DNA from: Polyangium fumosum
Lineage (GTDB): Bacteria; Myxococcota_A; Polyangia; Polyangiales; Polyangiaceae
Direction of reading: 5' to 3'
DNA: 64,000 nucleotides
Assembly: GCF_005144585.1 (NCBI RefSeq)
Contig: NZ_SSMQ01000044.1
Coordinates: 1-64,000, forward strand
The notes under the pieces are model-generated. The model was not told the origin of the DNA, ran no database searches, and saw only the letters and a program-made list of their open reading frames with translations. The position numbers and the translations under genes were made by a program. Shown here piece after piece: positions 36,476 to 45,090 of the stretch (positions within the stretch are counted from its first letter, which is position 1; every line of letters begins with the position of its first letter).

Positions 36476-37063
36476 CTACGTCCAGTGACCCGCGCGCAGC
36501 GCCGCCGAATCGATCGTCTTGATCTTCGGCGCGAGCGCCTCGCGGAAGATCGCCTCGTCCTCGTCGTCGAGCACGCCGCTCCCGAAGCCGGTCGCGACCT
36601 CCATGCTCGTCGCGAGGATCCGCAAGAACTGCTGGAAGCTCGACGCGCAGAGCACGGGCTTGATCGTGTCGGTGCCGAGCATGCACGTGAAGATGGGGCA
36701 GTCGCCCTCGGCGTCGAGCTTGCTCGTGTCGAGGAAGTAGGGATCACCGAGCAGCGCGCTGCGGCCGATGACGACCCAGTTCTTGCGCCAGTTCGGGATC
36801 TCGGCCGCGGGCTTGCCCCCGAGCGTCTGCTCATCCGCGAGCTTGTGCGACGGGAAGAGCCGCACGCGCTCGACAGGAGTCACGGTCTCGACGTCCGTCG
36901 GATCGGCGGCCGTGACGAAGGCGCGATACCGCGCAGGGATCCGGAACGTCTTGCGTAGCTCATCGATCGCCGCTGGATCCGCCTTGCCGAAGCTCACCGG
37001 GATCCCCCGCTTGGCGAAGATGTCTTTGAGCGCCGCAACCGATTCGGCCAGGTCGCTGTCCAC
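36476..37063 (-). CDS. SMI1/KNR4 (SUKH)-type protein
   Basis: 195 residues from GTG 37063 with GGAGG upstream; the longer frame to 37225 overlaps the divergent gene and is not used. SUKH features: RIPARYRAFVTAADP, WVVIGRSALLGDPYFLDTSK, CPIFTCMLGTDTIKPVLCAS, FQQFLRIL. SUKH proteins are common immunity proteins against polymorphic toxins and also regulators of cell-wall or kinase complexes. No toxin gene lies beside it, so an immunity role is not supported by context. Start is divergent from the uracil phosphoribosyltransferase with about 150 bp between. Confidence 0.7.
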   Translation of the reverse strand: MDSDLAESVAALKDIFAKRGIPVSFGKADPAAIDELRKTFRIPARYRAFVTAADPTDVETVTPVERVRLFPSHKLADEQTLGGKPAAEIPNWRKNWVVIGRSALLGDPYFLDTSKLDAEGDCPIFTCMLGTDTIKPVLCASSFQQFLRILATSMEVATGFGSGVLDDEDEAIFREALAPKIKTIDSAALRAGHWT

Positions 37064-37214
37064 CGAACCTATCCTCCGTCTCGCGGGTGTCGCACACGTC
37101 CGAACGCCTGGAAAGAGACTTCCAGCCACGTCCTCCGTGCCGAACCCTTCCGCCGGGATCACCGGCGCGCGTAGGAATACCCCGCAGGGGGCCAGGTAGT
37201 GTAACAGAAAAATA

Positions 37215-38027
37215 ATGGTCGACACCGCCTACGCCGAGAGCCGGTACCGGGCCCCCGAGATCCCCCACCGCTACGGGCCCGGGGTCCATCTGATCGACGA
37301 CCCGTTCGCCTGGACCCTTTTGACCCGCGCTTGCTCGCCGGACACGGGCCAGCCGGACATGGGACGCCTGGTCCGCATGCTCTACGAAGGGCTCGCCCGC
37401 ATCGTGCTGGCGACGGAGTTCCCCCGCGCCCGCGTGGACGTCCCTACCCGCATGGCCGTCTCCCACCCCGAGGCCGTCTACCGAGGCACCGCGCTCTCCA
37501 GGACCGCCAAGGCCGTGACCGTGGGCATCGCGCGGGCCGGGACGATGCCCTCGCAGGTGGTCTTCGACCTGATGAACGAGGTGCTCGACCCGAACCTCGT
37601 ACGGCAAGATCACCTGTTCATGAGCCGGCAAACGAACGCCCAGGGCGAGGTCATCGGCGCGACGTGGCACGACGCGAAAATCGGCCGTGACGTGGGCGAG
37701 CGGTACGTGCTGTTCCCCGATCCGATGGGCGCGACGGGCTCGTCGATGGTCAGCGCGGTCTCGTATTACAAGAACTCGCTGGAAGGGACGCCGGCGAAGC
37801 TCATCGCGATGCACCTGATCGTGACGCCCGAGTACATCCGGCGCGTGCACGCGGCGCACCCGGATCTCGTGGTGTACGCCTACCGGCTCGATCGAGGGCT
37901 GTCGCCGCCGGCGGTGCTGCGATCGGAGCCCGGTGCCCACGAGGAAGAGCGCGGGCTCAACGAGGTGCAGTACATCGTCCCCGGCGCAGGCGGCGTGGGC
38001 GAGATCCTGAACAACGCCTGGGTTTGA
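37215..38027 (+). CDS. upp: Uracil phosphoribosyltransferase
   Basis: 270 residues, longer than the classic 208 because of a 50-60 residue N-terminal extension. The PRPP loop is DPMGATGSSM (about 169-178), the flexible hood with YRGTALSRTAKAVTVGIARA and the uracil-binding end YIVPGAGGVGEI. It makes UMP from uracil and PRPP (pyrimidine salvage), in the cytoplasm. Single gene; its 3' end faces the App1-like gene 28 bp away. Confidence 0.9.
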   Translation: MVDTAYAESRYRAPEIPHRYGPGVHLIDDPFAWTLLTRACSPDTGQPDMGRLVRMLYEGLARIVLATEFPRARVDVPTRMAVSHPEAVYRGTALSRTAKAVTVGIARAGTMPSQVVFDLMNEVLDPNLVRQDHLFMSRQTNAQGEVIGATWHDAKIGRDVGERYVLFPDPMGATGSSMVSAVSYYKNSLEGTPAKLIAMHLIVTPEYIRRVHAAHPDLVVYAYRLDRGLSPPAVLRSEPGAHEEERGLNEVQYIVPGAGGVGEILNNAWV

Positions 38028-38055
38028 AGCTGGAGCGCGTGACCGAGGGCGCGAT

Positions 38056-39129
38056 CTAACGTCGCGTCCTCGGGTTGTGCGCGGCAACCATCGCGCGGTA
38101 GTCGAGCGCCTTCTCCGCGCGTGAGACGGGCGGGCGCAGGTCGGGGAGCATGTGCTCGAGGCTCTGCACCATGGCGCCGAGCTCGCTCGCGGACGCGGCG
38201 CGGCCCTGCGTGAGCTCGCGGTACGCCTCGGCGATCGCCGGGATGCCGCGCCCCGAGACGTGGCCACGGCGCGAGAGATCGAGGTAGCTCCGGCCGAGCG
38301 CGGCGCCGTCGAAGTTGTGGGACGCGACGAGGTCTTGGGCGACGCGCAGGACCGCGCGATCCGGGATGCGGCCGTCCTCGTGCAGAACGAAGGCCGCCTG
38401 CAGGTAGTTGTAGAACGGGACGACGCGCGGGCCATAGAGGCGGAAGTCCGAGGGGGACGACTGCCGATCGAGGTGGATCAAGATGCGCTCGACGACGGGG
38501 CCCTTCTCGACGTACCCGGCGAAGCGGACCGCGTCGAGGATCGTGTCCTCGTACGCGCCGCCCGCGCGCATGATGTCGACGAGCTCGTCGGGCTTGACCT
38601 TGCCTTCGCACACGTCGGCGTAGATCGAGTAGACGAAGGCGTCGGCCTCGGCGTCATCGCCGAGCAAGACCTCGCGCACGAGCTCGCCGTTGGCATCGCG
38701 CATGGAGCCGAGCTCGCAACGACGACGAAGGAGCGCAGGCAGCTTGTAGCCGAGCTGGCCACGCAGCGCGCGGAAGCGCAGGCGCAGGATGTTTTGCAGG
38801 TTCGGCTTGAGCGTGAGCGAAGCCCAGCGCGCGCCGTCGAGGCGGAGCTTCTGCTCGATGCGCGAGCGGAGCTGCTCGGGGCTGCCGGAGAGGATGTGGA
38901 TCTCCACGCCCGCGCGGCCGAGCTCGCGGAGCAGCGCCGCGGCGCCGGGGACGGTGCGCTTTTGATCGGGCCGCTCGATCGCGGTGCGGACGAGATCGCG
39001 CACCGTGTCGAAGTCCGTGCGCAGGTAGGTCTTGTCGAGGTCCCAGCGCGCGACGAAGGGAAGAGACGCGCCGCGCGGGGCGGAGCTTCCGGGCGCGGGG
39101 CCCTCGGGGACCACGCGTCGCTCGTTCAC
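38056..39129 (-). CDS. App1-like (DUF2183) phosphatase
   Basis: 357 residues from GTG 39129. The HAD-type phosphatase motif of the App1/DUF2183 family is WDLDKTYLRTDFDT (DxDxT), followed by HILSGSPEQLRSRIEQKLRL and GDDAEADAF (acidic motif). Yeast App1 is a phosphatidate phosphatase; bacterial relatives have unclear substrates. The GTG start overlaps the stop of the Ser/Thr kinase gene upstream (GTGA), so the pair is translationally coupled and probably acts together. The C-terminal third is helical, of unknown role. Convergent with upp. Confidence 0.85.
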   Translation of the reverse strand: MNERRVVPEGPAPGSSAPRGASLPFVARWDLDKTYLRTDFDTVRDLVRTAIERPDQKRTVPGAAALLRELGRAGVEIHILSGSPEQLRSRIEQKLRLDGARWASLTLKPNLQNILRLRFRALRGQLGYKLPALLRRRCELGSMRDANGELVREVLLGDDAEADAFVYSIYADVCEGKVKPDELVDIMRAGGAYEDTILDAVRFAGYVEKGPVVERILIHLDRQSSPSDFRLYGPRVVPFYNYLQAAFVLHEDGRIPDRAVLRVAQDLVASHNFDGAALGRSYLDLSRRGHVSGRGIPAIAEAYRELTQGRAASASELGAMVQSLEHMLPDLRPPVSRAEKALDYRAMVAAHNPRTRR

Positions 39130-41852
39130 CCCGCGTTCCAGTCGGCGCGCATGCGCTCGAGGGAGGCCATGAGATCACTCGAGCCGTAGGACCGCGCGAG
39201 GTCGAGCGCCTGGTGCTGGAAGGTGAGCGCCTCCTTCGCGCGCCCCCGTTCGTGCGCGACGAAGGCGAGCGCCGCGAGCAGGCGCGCGCGCTCGATGCCT
39301 CCTGCAGCGAGATCGAGGGCCTCGCGCAGGACACCGTCGGCGTCGGTGAGCGCGGAGGCGCGAGCGAGCGCCTCGCCGAGCTTGCGGCTGAAGATGATCA
39401 CAGCCTTCTCGGGCTCGTCGAGCTCGCCGCGGAAGAGCTCGCGGCGCGCGAGGTCGAGGCCACGGCGGAGCGCGAGGATGGCGCCCGCGCGATCGCCGCG
39501 CTCGCCGGCGCGATCGGCGACCTGCTCGAGGAGCATGAGCGCCTCGAACGTGTCCTGCGCGTGATAGGCGTGGAGCGCGCGGACCTCGAGCGGGAGCGGG
39601 AGCGGCTCGCCGTCACGACCTTCGAGCGCGCGCGCGTGAAGGTCACGACGGACGGCGACGGGCGTCGTGGCGAGCGCGATCTCGCGCAGGAGCGGGTGCG
39701 CCGCGCGGAAGCCGCCGAGCTCCTGCTCGATCGTGCCCGAAGCGCGGAGGACGGCGAGCAGCGTGCCGGTGTTGCGATCCGAGGGCAGGAGCCGCTCGAT
39801 GTCCTCCATCTGCGCGTCGTCGCCGAGGACGGAGACGGCCTGGAGGACGCGGCGCGCCTCGGGCGGGAGGCGCTCGATGCGCTGGGCCACGAGGTCGCCG
39901 AGGCGCGCGGGCGGGTTCGTTCCGCCTTCGGAGGAGAAGCGCAGGACTTGATCGAGGTAGAGCGGCGAGATCGATCGCCCGCCGCCCTGGCCGAGGGTCG
40001 CGGCGAGCGGCTGGCTCACCATCTGCGAGACGAGGTCGAGCGGGAGACCTTCGAGCACACGCGTGGCGCCGGCCCAGCCCGGATCGAAGCCGGGCAGGTG
40101 CGTCGAGACGACGAGCAGCGGGTGGATCGGCGGCTCGACGACGACGTCGGCGAAGGCGTTGCGGCTGGCGCCGTCGACGGCGTGCAGGTCGTCGATCGCG
40201 AGCAGGACGAGGCGCCCCTCGTTGCTCTCGTGCGCGCGCATGATGGCCCAGCGGAGGGCCTCGGCTGCGGTGAAGCGCCGATCGTCCGGCAACACGATCC
40301 CCGCCGGGGGCTTCGACCACATGTTCACGCTCGGCTGCGGCGCGGTGCGGTCCTGCTTGCCGAAGATGGCCATGAGCCCGGCGCGCGCCTCGGGGGTCGC
40401 ACCGCGCCACTCGTGGGGCTCTCCGCCGCCAGGCGGCAGCGACGCGAGCGCCACGATCGACTCGCGCAGCACGTAATAACCGACGTCAGCGCCCCACGGA
40501 TCGGGGCGCGTGAGCACGACGAAGTCGCCGGCCACGGAGGCGAGGTGGATGAACTCCTGGAGCAGGCGCGTCTTGCCCGTGCCGCCTTCGCCGACGATGC
40601 GCGCCGTCGCGAGCGTGCGATCGACGTCGAAGCGGAAGCTGTCGAGCCACTCGAGATCTCGCTCGCGGCCGACGAACGGCAGCGGCAGCTCGGGCAGACT
40701 CGACAGACGCACACGCGGCGGCGGTCCCGCAGAGACGGGGGCGATGCGCCGGGGTTGGCTCAGGGGTGCCTCCCGCGAGATCCGCGCGCCGCACTCGCCG
40801 CAGAACTTCTGGTTGCGCGGCGCGATCGTACCGCACGAACCGCAGGCCACGCCGGGCTCGTCGACCGAGGGCGGCGGCGCTCCGCGATCGAGCATCACCG
40901 CGGCGGAGCGGAGCGCGATCGTGAACTCGTCGGCCGTCTGGTAGCGGCGGCTAACTTCCTTCTCCATCGCGCGCAGCGTCACGTCGACGAGCGCCAGCGG
41001 GATGTTGCGCGCCGGCGCGACGTCGAGCGGGTTCGGCGGGGGCACCGTGAGGTGCATCAGCACGACCTGCGTCGGCGACTCGGACTCGAACGGCAGCCGG
41101 CCCGTGAGGAGCTGGAAGAGCAGCACGCCGCACGTGTAGAGGTCGCTGCGGCCGTCGATCGGATCCCCGCGCCCCTGCTCGGGCGACATGTAGTCGGGGG
41201 TGCCGCAGACGATGCCGGGGCTCGTGATGTGCGTGCTCGGCACCTCGCGCATCTTGGCGAGGCCGAAGTCGACGACCTTCACGAAGTCGCCGCCCGTGCG
41301 CATCGGCTCGAGCACCACGTTCTCGGGCTTCAGATCGCGGTGGATGATCCCGAGGTGGTGCGCTTCGGCGAGCCCCGCGAGCACCTGGCACATGATCTCG
41401 ACGATGCGACGGAACGGGAGCGGCCCCTCTTCGTAATCGACCCGCGCGAGATCACGGCCGCGCAGGAACTCCATCACGAGGTAGAGCTGGTTTCCGCTCT
41501 TCCCGAAGTCGAAGACGCTGACGATGTTCGGGTGATTCAGCCGGCTCGCCGCGCGCGCCTCGGTGATGAAACGGACCGACGCGCTCTCGTCGCCGAGCAG
41601 GTGCGGGTGGATGATCTTGACGGCGACCGTGCGGCCGAGCGCCTTCTGCTCGGCGCGATAGACCCGGCCCATGCCCCCCACGCCGATGAGCTCGAGGATG
41701 ACGTAGCCGCCGGGCAACGTCGTCCCGAGCAACGGATCGTCGGCGCGTGTCTGCAGCTCCGAGATCGGAAAGCCACACACATGGCAAAAGCGGTGTGCCG
41801 GATCGCACGCGGTGGCGCACTGAGGGCAAAGGACATCCGACACGCGCCGCAA
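39126..41852 (-). CDS. Ser/Thr protein kinase with zinc ribbons, ATPase and helical repeats
   Basis: 908 residues. Order: zinc ribbon CPQCATACDPAHRFCHVCG (about 9-27), kinase domain (about 45-320) with GVGGMGRVY, VAVKIIHPH, HRDLKPENVV (about 171), VVDFGLAKM and GTPDYMSPEQ, all catalytic residues present; second zinc ribbon CGSCGTIAPRNQKFCGECG; AAA/STAND-type ATPase with Walker A GEGGTGKTRLL (about 419) and IDDLHAVDGASR (Walker B-like); then helical repeats to the end (SRKLGEALARASALTDA, HQALDLARS). A cytosolic signal-integrating kinase. Coupled to the App1-like phosphatase (overlap of 4 bases). Divergent from the MshEN gene with 100 bp between. Confidence 0.93.
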   Translation of the reverse strand: MRRVSDVLCPQCATACDPAHRFCHVCGFPISELQTRADDPLLGTTLPGGYVILELIGVGGMGRVYRAEQKALGRTVAVKIIHPHLLGDESASVRFITEARAASRLNHPNIVSVFDFGKSGNQLYLVMEFLRGRDLARVDYEEGPLPFRRIVEIMCQVLAGLAEAHHLGIIHRDLKPENVVLEPMRTGGDFVKVVDFGLAKMREVPSTHITSPGIVCGTPDYMSPEQGRGDPIDGRSDLYTCGVLLFQLLTGRLPFESESPTQVVLMHLTVPPPNPLDVAPARNIPLALVDVTLRAMEKEVSRRYQTADEFTIALRSAAVMLDRGAPPPSVDEPGVACGSCGTIAPRNQKFCGECGARISREAPLSQPRRIAPVSAGPPPRVRLSSLPELPLPFVGRERDLEWLDSFRFDVDRTLATARIVGEGGTGKTRLLQEFIHLASVAGDFVVLTRPDPWGADVGYYVLRESIVALASLPPGGGEPHEWRGATPEARAGLMAIFGKQDRTAPQPSVNMWSKPPAGIVLPDDRRFTAAEALRWAIMRAHESNEGRLVLLAIDDLHAVDGASRNAFADVVVEPPIHPLLVVSTHLPGFDPGWAGATRVLEGLPLDLVSQMVSQPLAATLGQGGGRSISPLYLDQVLRFSSEGGTNPPARLGDLVAQRIERLPPEARRVLQAVSVLGDDAQMEDIERLLPSDRNTGTLLAVLRASGTIEQELGGFRAAHPLLREIALATTPVAVRRDLHARALEGRDGEPLPLPLEVRALHAYHAQDTFEALMLLEQVADRAGERGDRAGAILALRRGLDLARRELFRGELDEPEKAVIIFSRKLGEALARASALTDADGVLREALDLAAGGIERARLLAALAFVAHERGRAKEALTFQHQALDLARSYGSSDLMASLERMRADWNAG

Positions 41853-41952
41853 GGTACCACGGTCGGGGCCGAGATTGGGCCGGTTCTGTCAAGCGAACGC
41901 GGCCCCCCAACAACTGGTAGGTCCGCGCTGCGATAGGATAACCTGCGGGCCG

Positions 41953-43344
41953 ATGCCAACGCCGCGCCTCCGTCTCGGTCAGCTCCTCGTCGATGCAGGG
42001 CTGCTCTCGCAGCAAGACCTCGACGAGGTCCTCGCGCTCCAGAAAACCGACGGGCGACGCCTCGGCACGTTGCTGGTGGAGCGAGGTCACATCAACGAGA
42101 CCCAGCTCACACAGATCCTCTCGCATCAACTGAGCGTCCCCTGGGTCTCGCTGCTGCACATCGAGTTCTCGCGGCAGCTCTTGAACCTCGTGCCGCACCA
42201 CGTGGCCGAGCGTTTCTGCGTGGTGCCGATCTACGTCCGCCACGTCCGCGGGCAGGGCCAGACGCTCTACGTCGCGATGGACGATCCCTCGAACGAGGAA
42301 GGCCTGCGCGCGTGCGGCGAGCACTCGGGGCTGCCGGTGAAGGCGATGATCGCGCCGCCGAGCGACATCCGGAACGCGATCCGCGTCTACTACGACGTGC
42401 AGGTCAGCGCGTCCGCCCAGCCGCCCGCGCACCTGCCGTCCAACGAGCTCCCGCCGCTCGCCGAGCGCGACACGACGCCCGACGGCACGAGGCCCGAGGC
42501 CGCGCCGGAGACGAGCCTCGCCATCGCGGAGACGCCCGCTGCGCCGTTCGTGGCGCCGGTGGAAGGACCGGCGGTCGAGGTCGCGGAGATCACGGTGAGT
42601 TCGTTGGAGCTCCCAGGATCGGATCCCGAGCAGTCTCCGCCGAAGCCGCAGCCGATCGCGGCGCGCAGCGCGCCGAAGACACCACCGCCGCCGACCACGC
42701 AGGACGCCGTCGCGCTCACCGAGGCGCTCGCGCCCGCTCCCGCGCGGGGCAAGATGCCCTCGGCGCCCGACGTGCCGCCGCCGCCGACGCTGCCGGATCC
42801 GGGCGCGCAGTCACCGCAGCTCGAAGAGGTCGCCGCGAAGACGCGCGTGTCGATCGTGGAGGCGCGGCCGTTGCCGCCGCCGTCGGAGCGGCTGCGTCGG
42901 GTGCTCGAAATCACGGACGATCCGCAGCCGCCGACGCTGGACGAGGGCGCCCTGCCGCCGAGTTCGCAGCCCGTGGACACGATCCCGGAGCCGCGGGGCC
43001 GCGCGCCGCGCATGATCGCGCTCACGCTGCTCGACGGCACGACGATCTCACTGCCCGCGCCGCGCAAGCAGAAGCAACGCGTGCCGACGCTCGCGCAGCC
43101 GACCGGCGGGCCGCCGGAGGAAGAGCTTCCGCCGTCGACGCTGGGGGCCGAGGACGACCGCGCCGGGCTCACGGCGCGTGATCTCGTGGCGGCGCTGCGC
43201 GCGGTCTGTCACGGCGCGGATGCGAAGGAGATCCTGGGACCAAACCTGCGCTGGGAGGCCATCGCGGCCGCGCTCCTGTCGGTGCTCTTGCGCAAGGGGC
43301 TCGTCGCCGACTGGGAGTTCGTCGACGAGCTCAAGAAGATCTGA
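41953..43344 (+). CDS. MshEN-domain (GspE N-terminal-like) protein
   Basis: 463 residues from ATG 41953. The N-terminal 150 residues are a MshEN/GspE-N domain (LRLGQLLVDAGLLSQQDLD, GTLLVERGHINETQL, VPWVSLLHIEFSRQLLNLVP), the ligand-binding module (c-di-GMP in MshE) that normally precedes a type II secretion or pilus ATPase. No ATPase follows: the middle 200 residues are Pro/Ala/Glu-rich linker and the last 60 are a small helical domain (LVAALRAVCHGADAKEIL). So it is a free sensor or adaptor. Divergent from the kinase gene. Whether the c-di-GMP residues are intact cannot be judged by eye. Confidence 0.85.
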   Translation: MPTPRLRLGQLLVDAGLLSQQDLDEVLALQKTDGRRLGTLLVERGHINETQLTQILSHQLSVPWVSLLHIEFSRQLLNLVPHHVAERFCVVPIYVRHVRGQGQTLYVAMDDPSNEEGLRACGEHSGLPVKAMIAPPSDIRNAIRVYYDVQVSASAQPPAHLPSNELPPLAERDTTPDGTRPEAAPETSLAIAETPAAPFVAPVEGPAVEVAEITVSSLELPGSDPEQSPPKPQPIAARSAPKTPPPPTTQDAVALTEALAPAPARGKMPSAPDVPPPPTLPDPGAQSPQLEEVAAKTRVSIVEARPLPPPSERLRRVLEITDDPQPPTLDEGALPPSSQPVDTIPEPRGRAPRMIALTLLDGTTISLPAPRKQKQRVPTLAQPTGGPPEEELPPSTLGAEDDRAGLTARDLVAALRAVCHGADAKEILGPNLRWEAIAAALLSVLLRKGLVADWEFVDELKKI

Positions 43345-43350
43345 TCGGAG

Positions 43351-44523
43351 CTAGCCGCTCTCGCCCTGCCGGAGGACGCCGGCGCGGACGAGGTCGTCGA
43401 TCTCCGCGTCGGAGAAGCCGGCCTCGCGGAAGATCACGCGCGTGTGCTCGCCCGAGCGCGGGGGCGGTGCGAAGGCGACGTCGCGCGGCGTGACGGGCAG
43501 CCGGACCTGCGGGATGTCTCCGCGCGGGCTCGGGATGTCGAAGAAGAGCTCGCGTGCCTTCATGAGCGGATCGTCGCGGAGCTCGTTCGGAAGCACCACC
43601 GGTTCGAGGCAGCAGTCGTGGCTCGCCCCGATCGCGATCCACTCGTCGCGCGTCTTCTGGGCGAAGGCGTCGCGCACCGTCGCCTTGATCTCGGCCTGGT
43701 GCGGCCCCGGCAGGAGCGCCTCCATGCGCGGCTCGATCCCGGCCGCGGTGCAGAACGAGATCCAGAACTTCGGCTCCAGCGCGCCGAGCGCGAAGGGGTG
43801 GCCGTCCTTCGAGACGTACGTGCCGTAGGGCGCGATGCCGCCGACGAGCGTGTCGCCGCCACGCGGGCGCGTCTCGCCCGCGAGCGCGGCGCCGAGCGTG
43901 GCCGTGGCGAAGCCGAGGATGCCGTCGGTCATCGAGATGTCGAGCACGCGCCCCTCGCCCGTTCGATCCCGCTCGGCGAGCGCGGCGAGGATCGCGATGA
44001 CCGACCACATGCCTCCGCTCACGTCGGCGAGCTGAAAGCCGGGCGGCTGCGGCGGGCCGTCCTCGGGGCCTTGCGAGCCGAGCAGACCGCCGCGCGCGAG
44101 GTAGTCGATGTCGTGGCCCGCGCGGTGCTTGAGCGGCCCCTCTTGGCCGTAGCCCGTGAGCGCGCAGATGACGAGCTTCGGGAATTTTCGGCGCAGCACG
44201 TCATGCCCGAGGCCGAGGCGATCGAGGACGCCGGGGCGGAACTGCTCGAAGAGCACGTCGTACGAGCCGACGAGCCGCTCGAACACCGCGCGCCCCTCGG
44301 GCCGCTTCAGGTCGAGCAGGGCGCTGCGCTTTCCGCGGTTCAAGAGCTGGAACGCCGCGGACTCTCCGGCGACCGCGGGCGGCATGTGCCGGAGGTAATC
44401 CCCGCCGGCGAGGTCCTCGATCTTGTCGACGGTCGCGCCGAGATCGGCGAGCACGAGCGTCGCGAAGGGGCCGGGCAAGAGCCGCGAGAGGTCCAGGATC
44501 CGTTTGCCGACGAGGGGGCGCAT
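43351..44523 (-). CDS. CaiB/BaiF family III CoA-transferase
   Basis: 390 residues from ATG 44523, behind AAAGGA; a GTG/ATG-like start 21 bp earlier is possible. Motifs: MRPLVGKRILDLSRLLPGPF, LADLGATVDKIEDL, FQLLNRGKRSALLDLK, and the catalytic Asp region in the middle (HRAGHDIDYLARGGLLGS). Family III enzymes move CoA between acids (for example in carnitine, oxalate or bile-acid metabolism) or epimerise 2-methylacyl-CoA. Which one cannot be decided. A 12-bp palindrome TTTGTATACAAA sits just upstream of the ribosome site. SCP2 gene lies next upstream on the same strand. Confidence 0.85.
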   Translation of the reverse strand: MRPLVGKRILDLSRLLPGPFATLVLADLGATVDKIEDLAGGDYLRHMPPAVAGESAAFQLLNRGKRSALLDLKRPEGRAVFERLVGSYDVLFEQFRPGVLDRLGLGHDVLRRKFPKLVICALTGYGQEGPLKHRAGHDIDYLARGGLLGSQGPEDGPPQPPGFQLADVSGGMWSVIAILAALAERDRTGEGRVLDISMTDGILGFATATLGAALAGETRPRGGDTLVGGIAPYGTYVSKDGHPFALGALEPKFWISFCTAAGIEPRMEALLPGPHQAEIKATVRDAFAQKTRDEWIAIGASHDCCLEPVVLPNELRDDPLMKARELFFDIPSPRGDIPQVRLPVTPRDVAFAPPPRSGEHTRVIFREAGFSDAEIDDLVRAGVLRQGESG

Positions 44524-44533
44524 GCGCGTTTCC

Positions 44534-44545
44534 TTTGTATACAAA
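44534..44545. promoter_or_regulatory. Palindrome TTTGTATACAAA next to the CoA-transferase start
   Basis: Perfect 12-bp palindrome 10 bases ahead of the start codon, overlapping the translation start region. It could be an operator; its core GTATAC also appears in the palindrome upstream of the secreted paralog, but the flanks differ. Confidence 0.35.
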
Positions 44546-44567
44546 AAGAAATGACGGCGGATGAACG

Positions 44568-44614
44568 AAGGCCGGCGGCCCTCGGACGAATCCGAGCACG
44601 CGCCGGCCTTTTTT
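44568..44614 (+). terminator. Nested hairpin with T-run, oriented to the + strand
   Basis: AAGGCCGGCG (44568-44577) pairs with CGCCGGCCTT (44601-44610); inside it CTCGGA/TCCGAG. TTTTTT follows on the + strand (44609-44614). Both neighbouring genes are on the minus strand, so it would terminate antisense or upstream + transcripts. Confidence 0.5.
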
Positions 44615-44629
44615 CGGGATCGGGATCGA

Positions 44630-44959
44630 TCAGAGCTCGAAGAGCTTGTTCAGCTTCATCGCGAGCATCTGGTTGCCCTCGAACTTCAGCTTGCCGGCGA
44701 AGTAGAGCTGCATGCCGTTCGCCTGCGGGTTCTCCATGAGCTTGGGGAAGTCGGCCGCCGCGATCTTGATCGTGACGTCGGCGCCGCCGGGGTTCCCCGC
44801 CTCGGCCTTCGGGGCCGTCAGGTCGAAGAACCACTCGCCGCCGCCGTCGCCGCTGACGATGAACTGGTACTTGCCGCCGATCGCCTTTGCCCCCGCGGGG
44901 TTCTTGGCGATCTTCTCGGGGACTTCTTCGTTGAAGAGCTTCTGGATGTCGACGGCCAT
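44630..44959 (-). CDS. SCP2 sterol-carrier domain protein
   Basis: 109 residues, the size of a single SCP2 domain. Typical features: AKNPAGAKAIGGKYQFIVSG, GGEWFFDLT, GADVTIKIAAADFPKLMENP, GMQLYFAGKLKFEGN and MLAMKLNKLF at the end. These domains carry lipids or acyl-CoA in the cytoplasm. ATG 44959 behind GGAGG; a tight hairpin (44979-45000) lies in the leader. Upstream of the family III CoA-transferase; a shared acyl-CoA or sterol role is possible. Confidence 0.92.
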   Translation of the reverse strand: MAVDIQKLFNEEVPEKIAKNPAGAKAIGGKYQFIVSGDGGGEWFFDLTAPKAEAGNPGGADVTIKIAAADFPKLMENPQANGMQLYFAGKLKFEGNQMLAMKLNKLFEL

Positions 44960-44978
44960 GGTGCCTCCGGGCAGCGAT

Positions 44979-45000
44979 GCGCCGACGTCCTCGTCGGCGC
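44979..45000. repeat. Perfect 9-bp hairpin in the SCP2 leader
   Basis: GCGCCGACG (44979-44987) / CGTCGGCGC (44992-45000), 4-nt loop, just before the SCP2 ribosome site on the minus strand. No T-tract, so a weak terminator for the gene behind it or an mRNA leader element. Confidence 0.45.
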
Positions 45001-45090
45001 GTTCCTAGCGTCGGCCGGGTGTAGCCGCGAGCGACGGGCCGCGTCAAGCGGCGGCGAGGACAATGGTTTGGCGGCAAAATTGCGCTTCGA

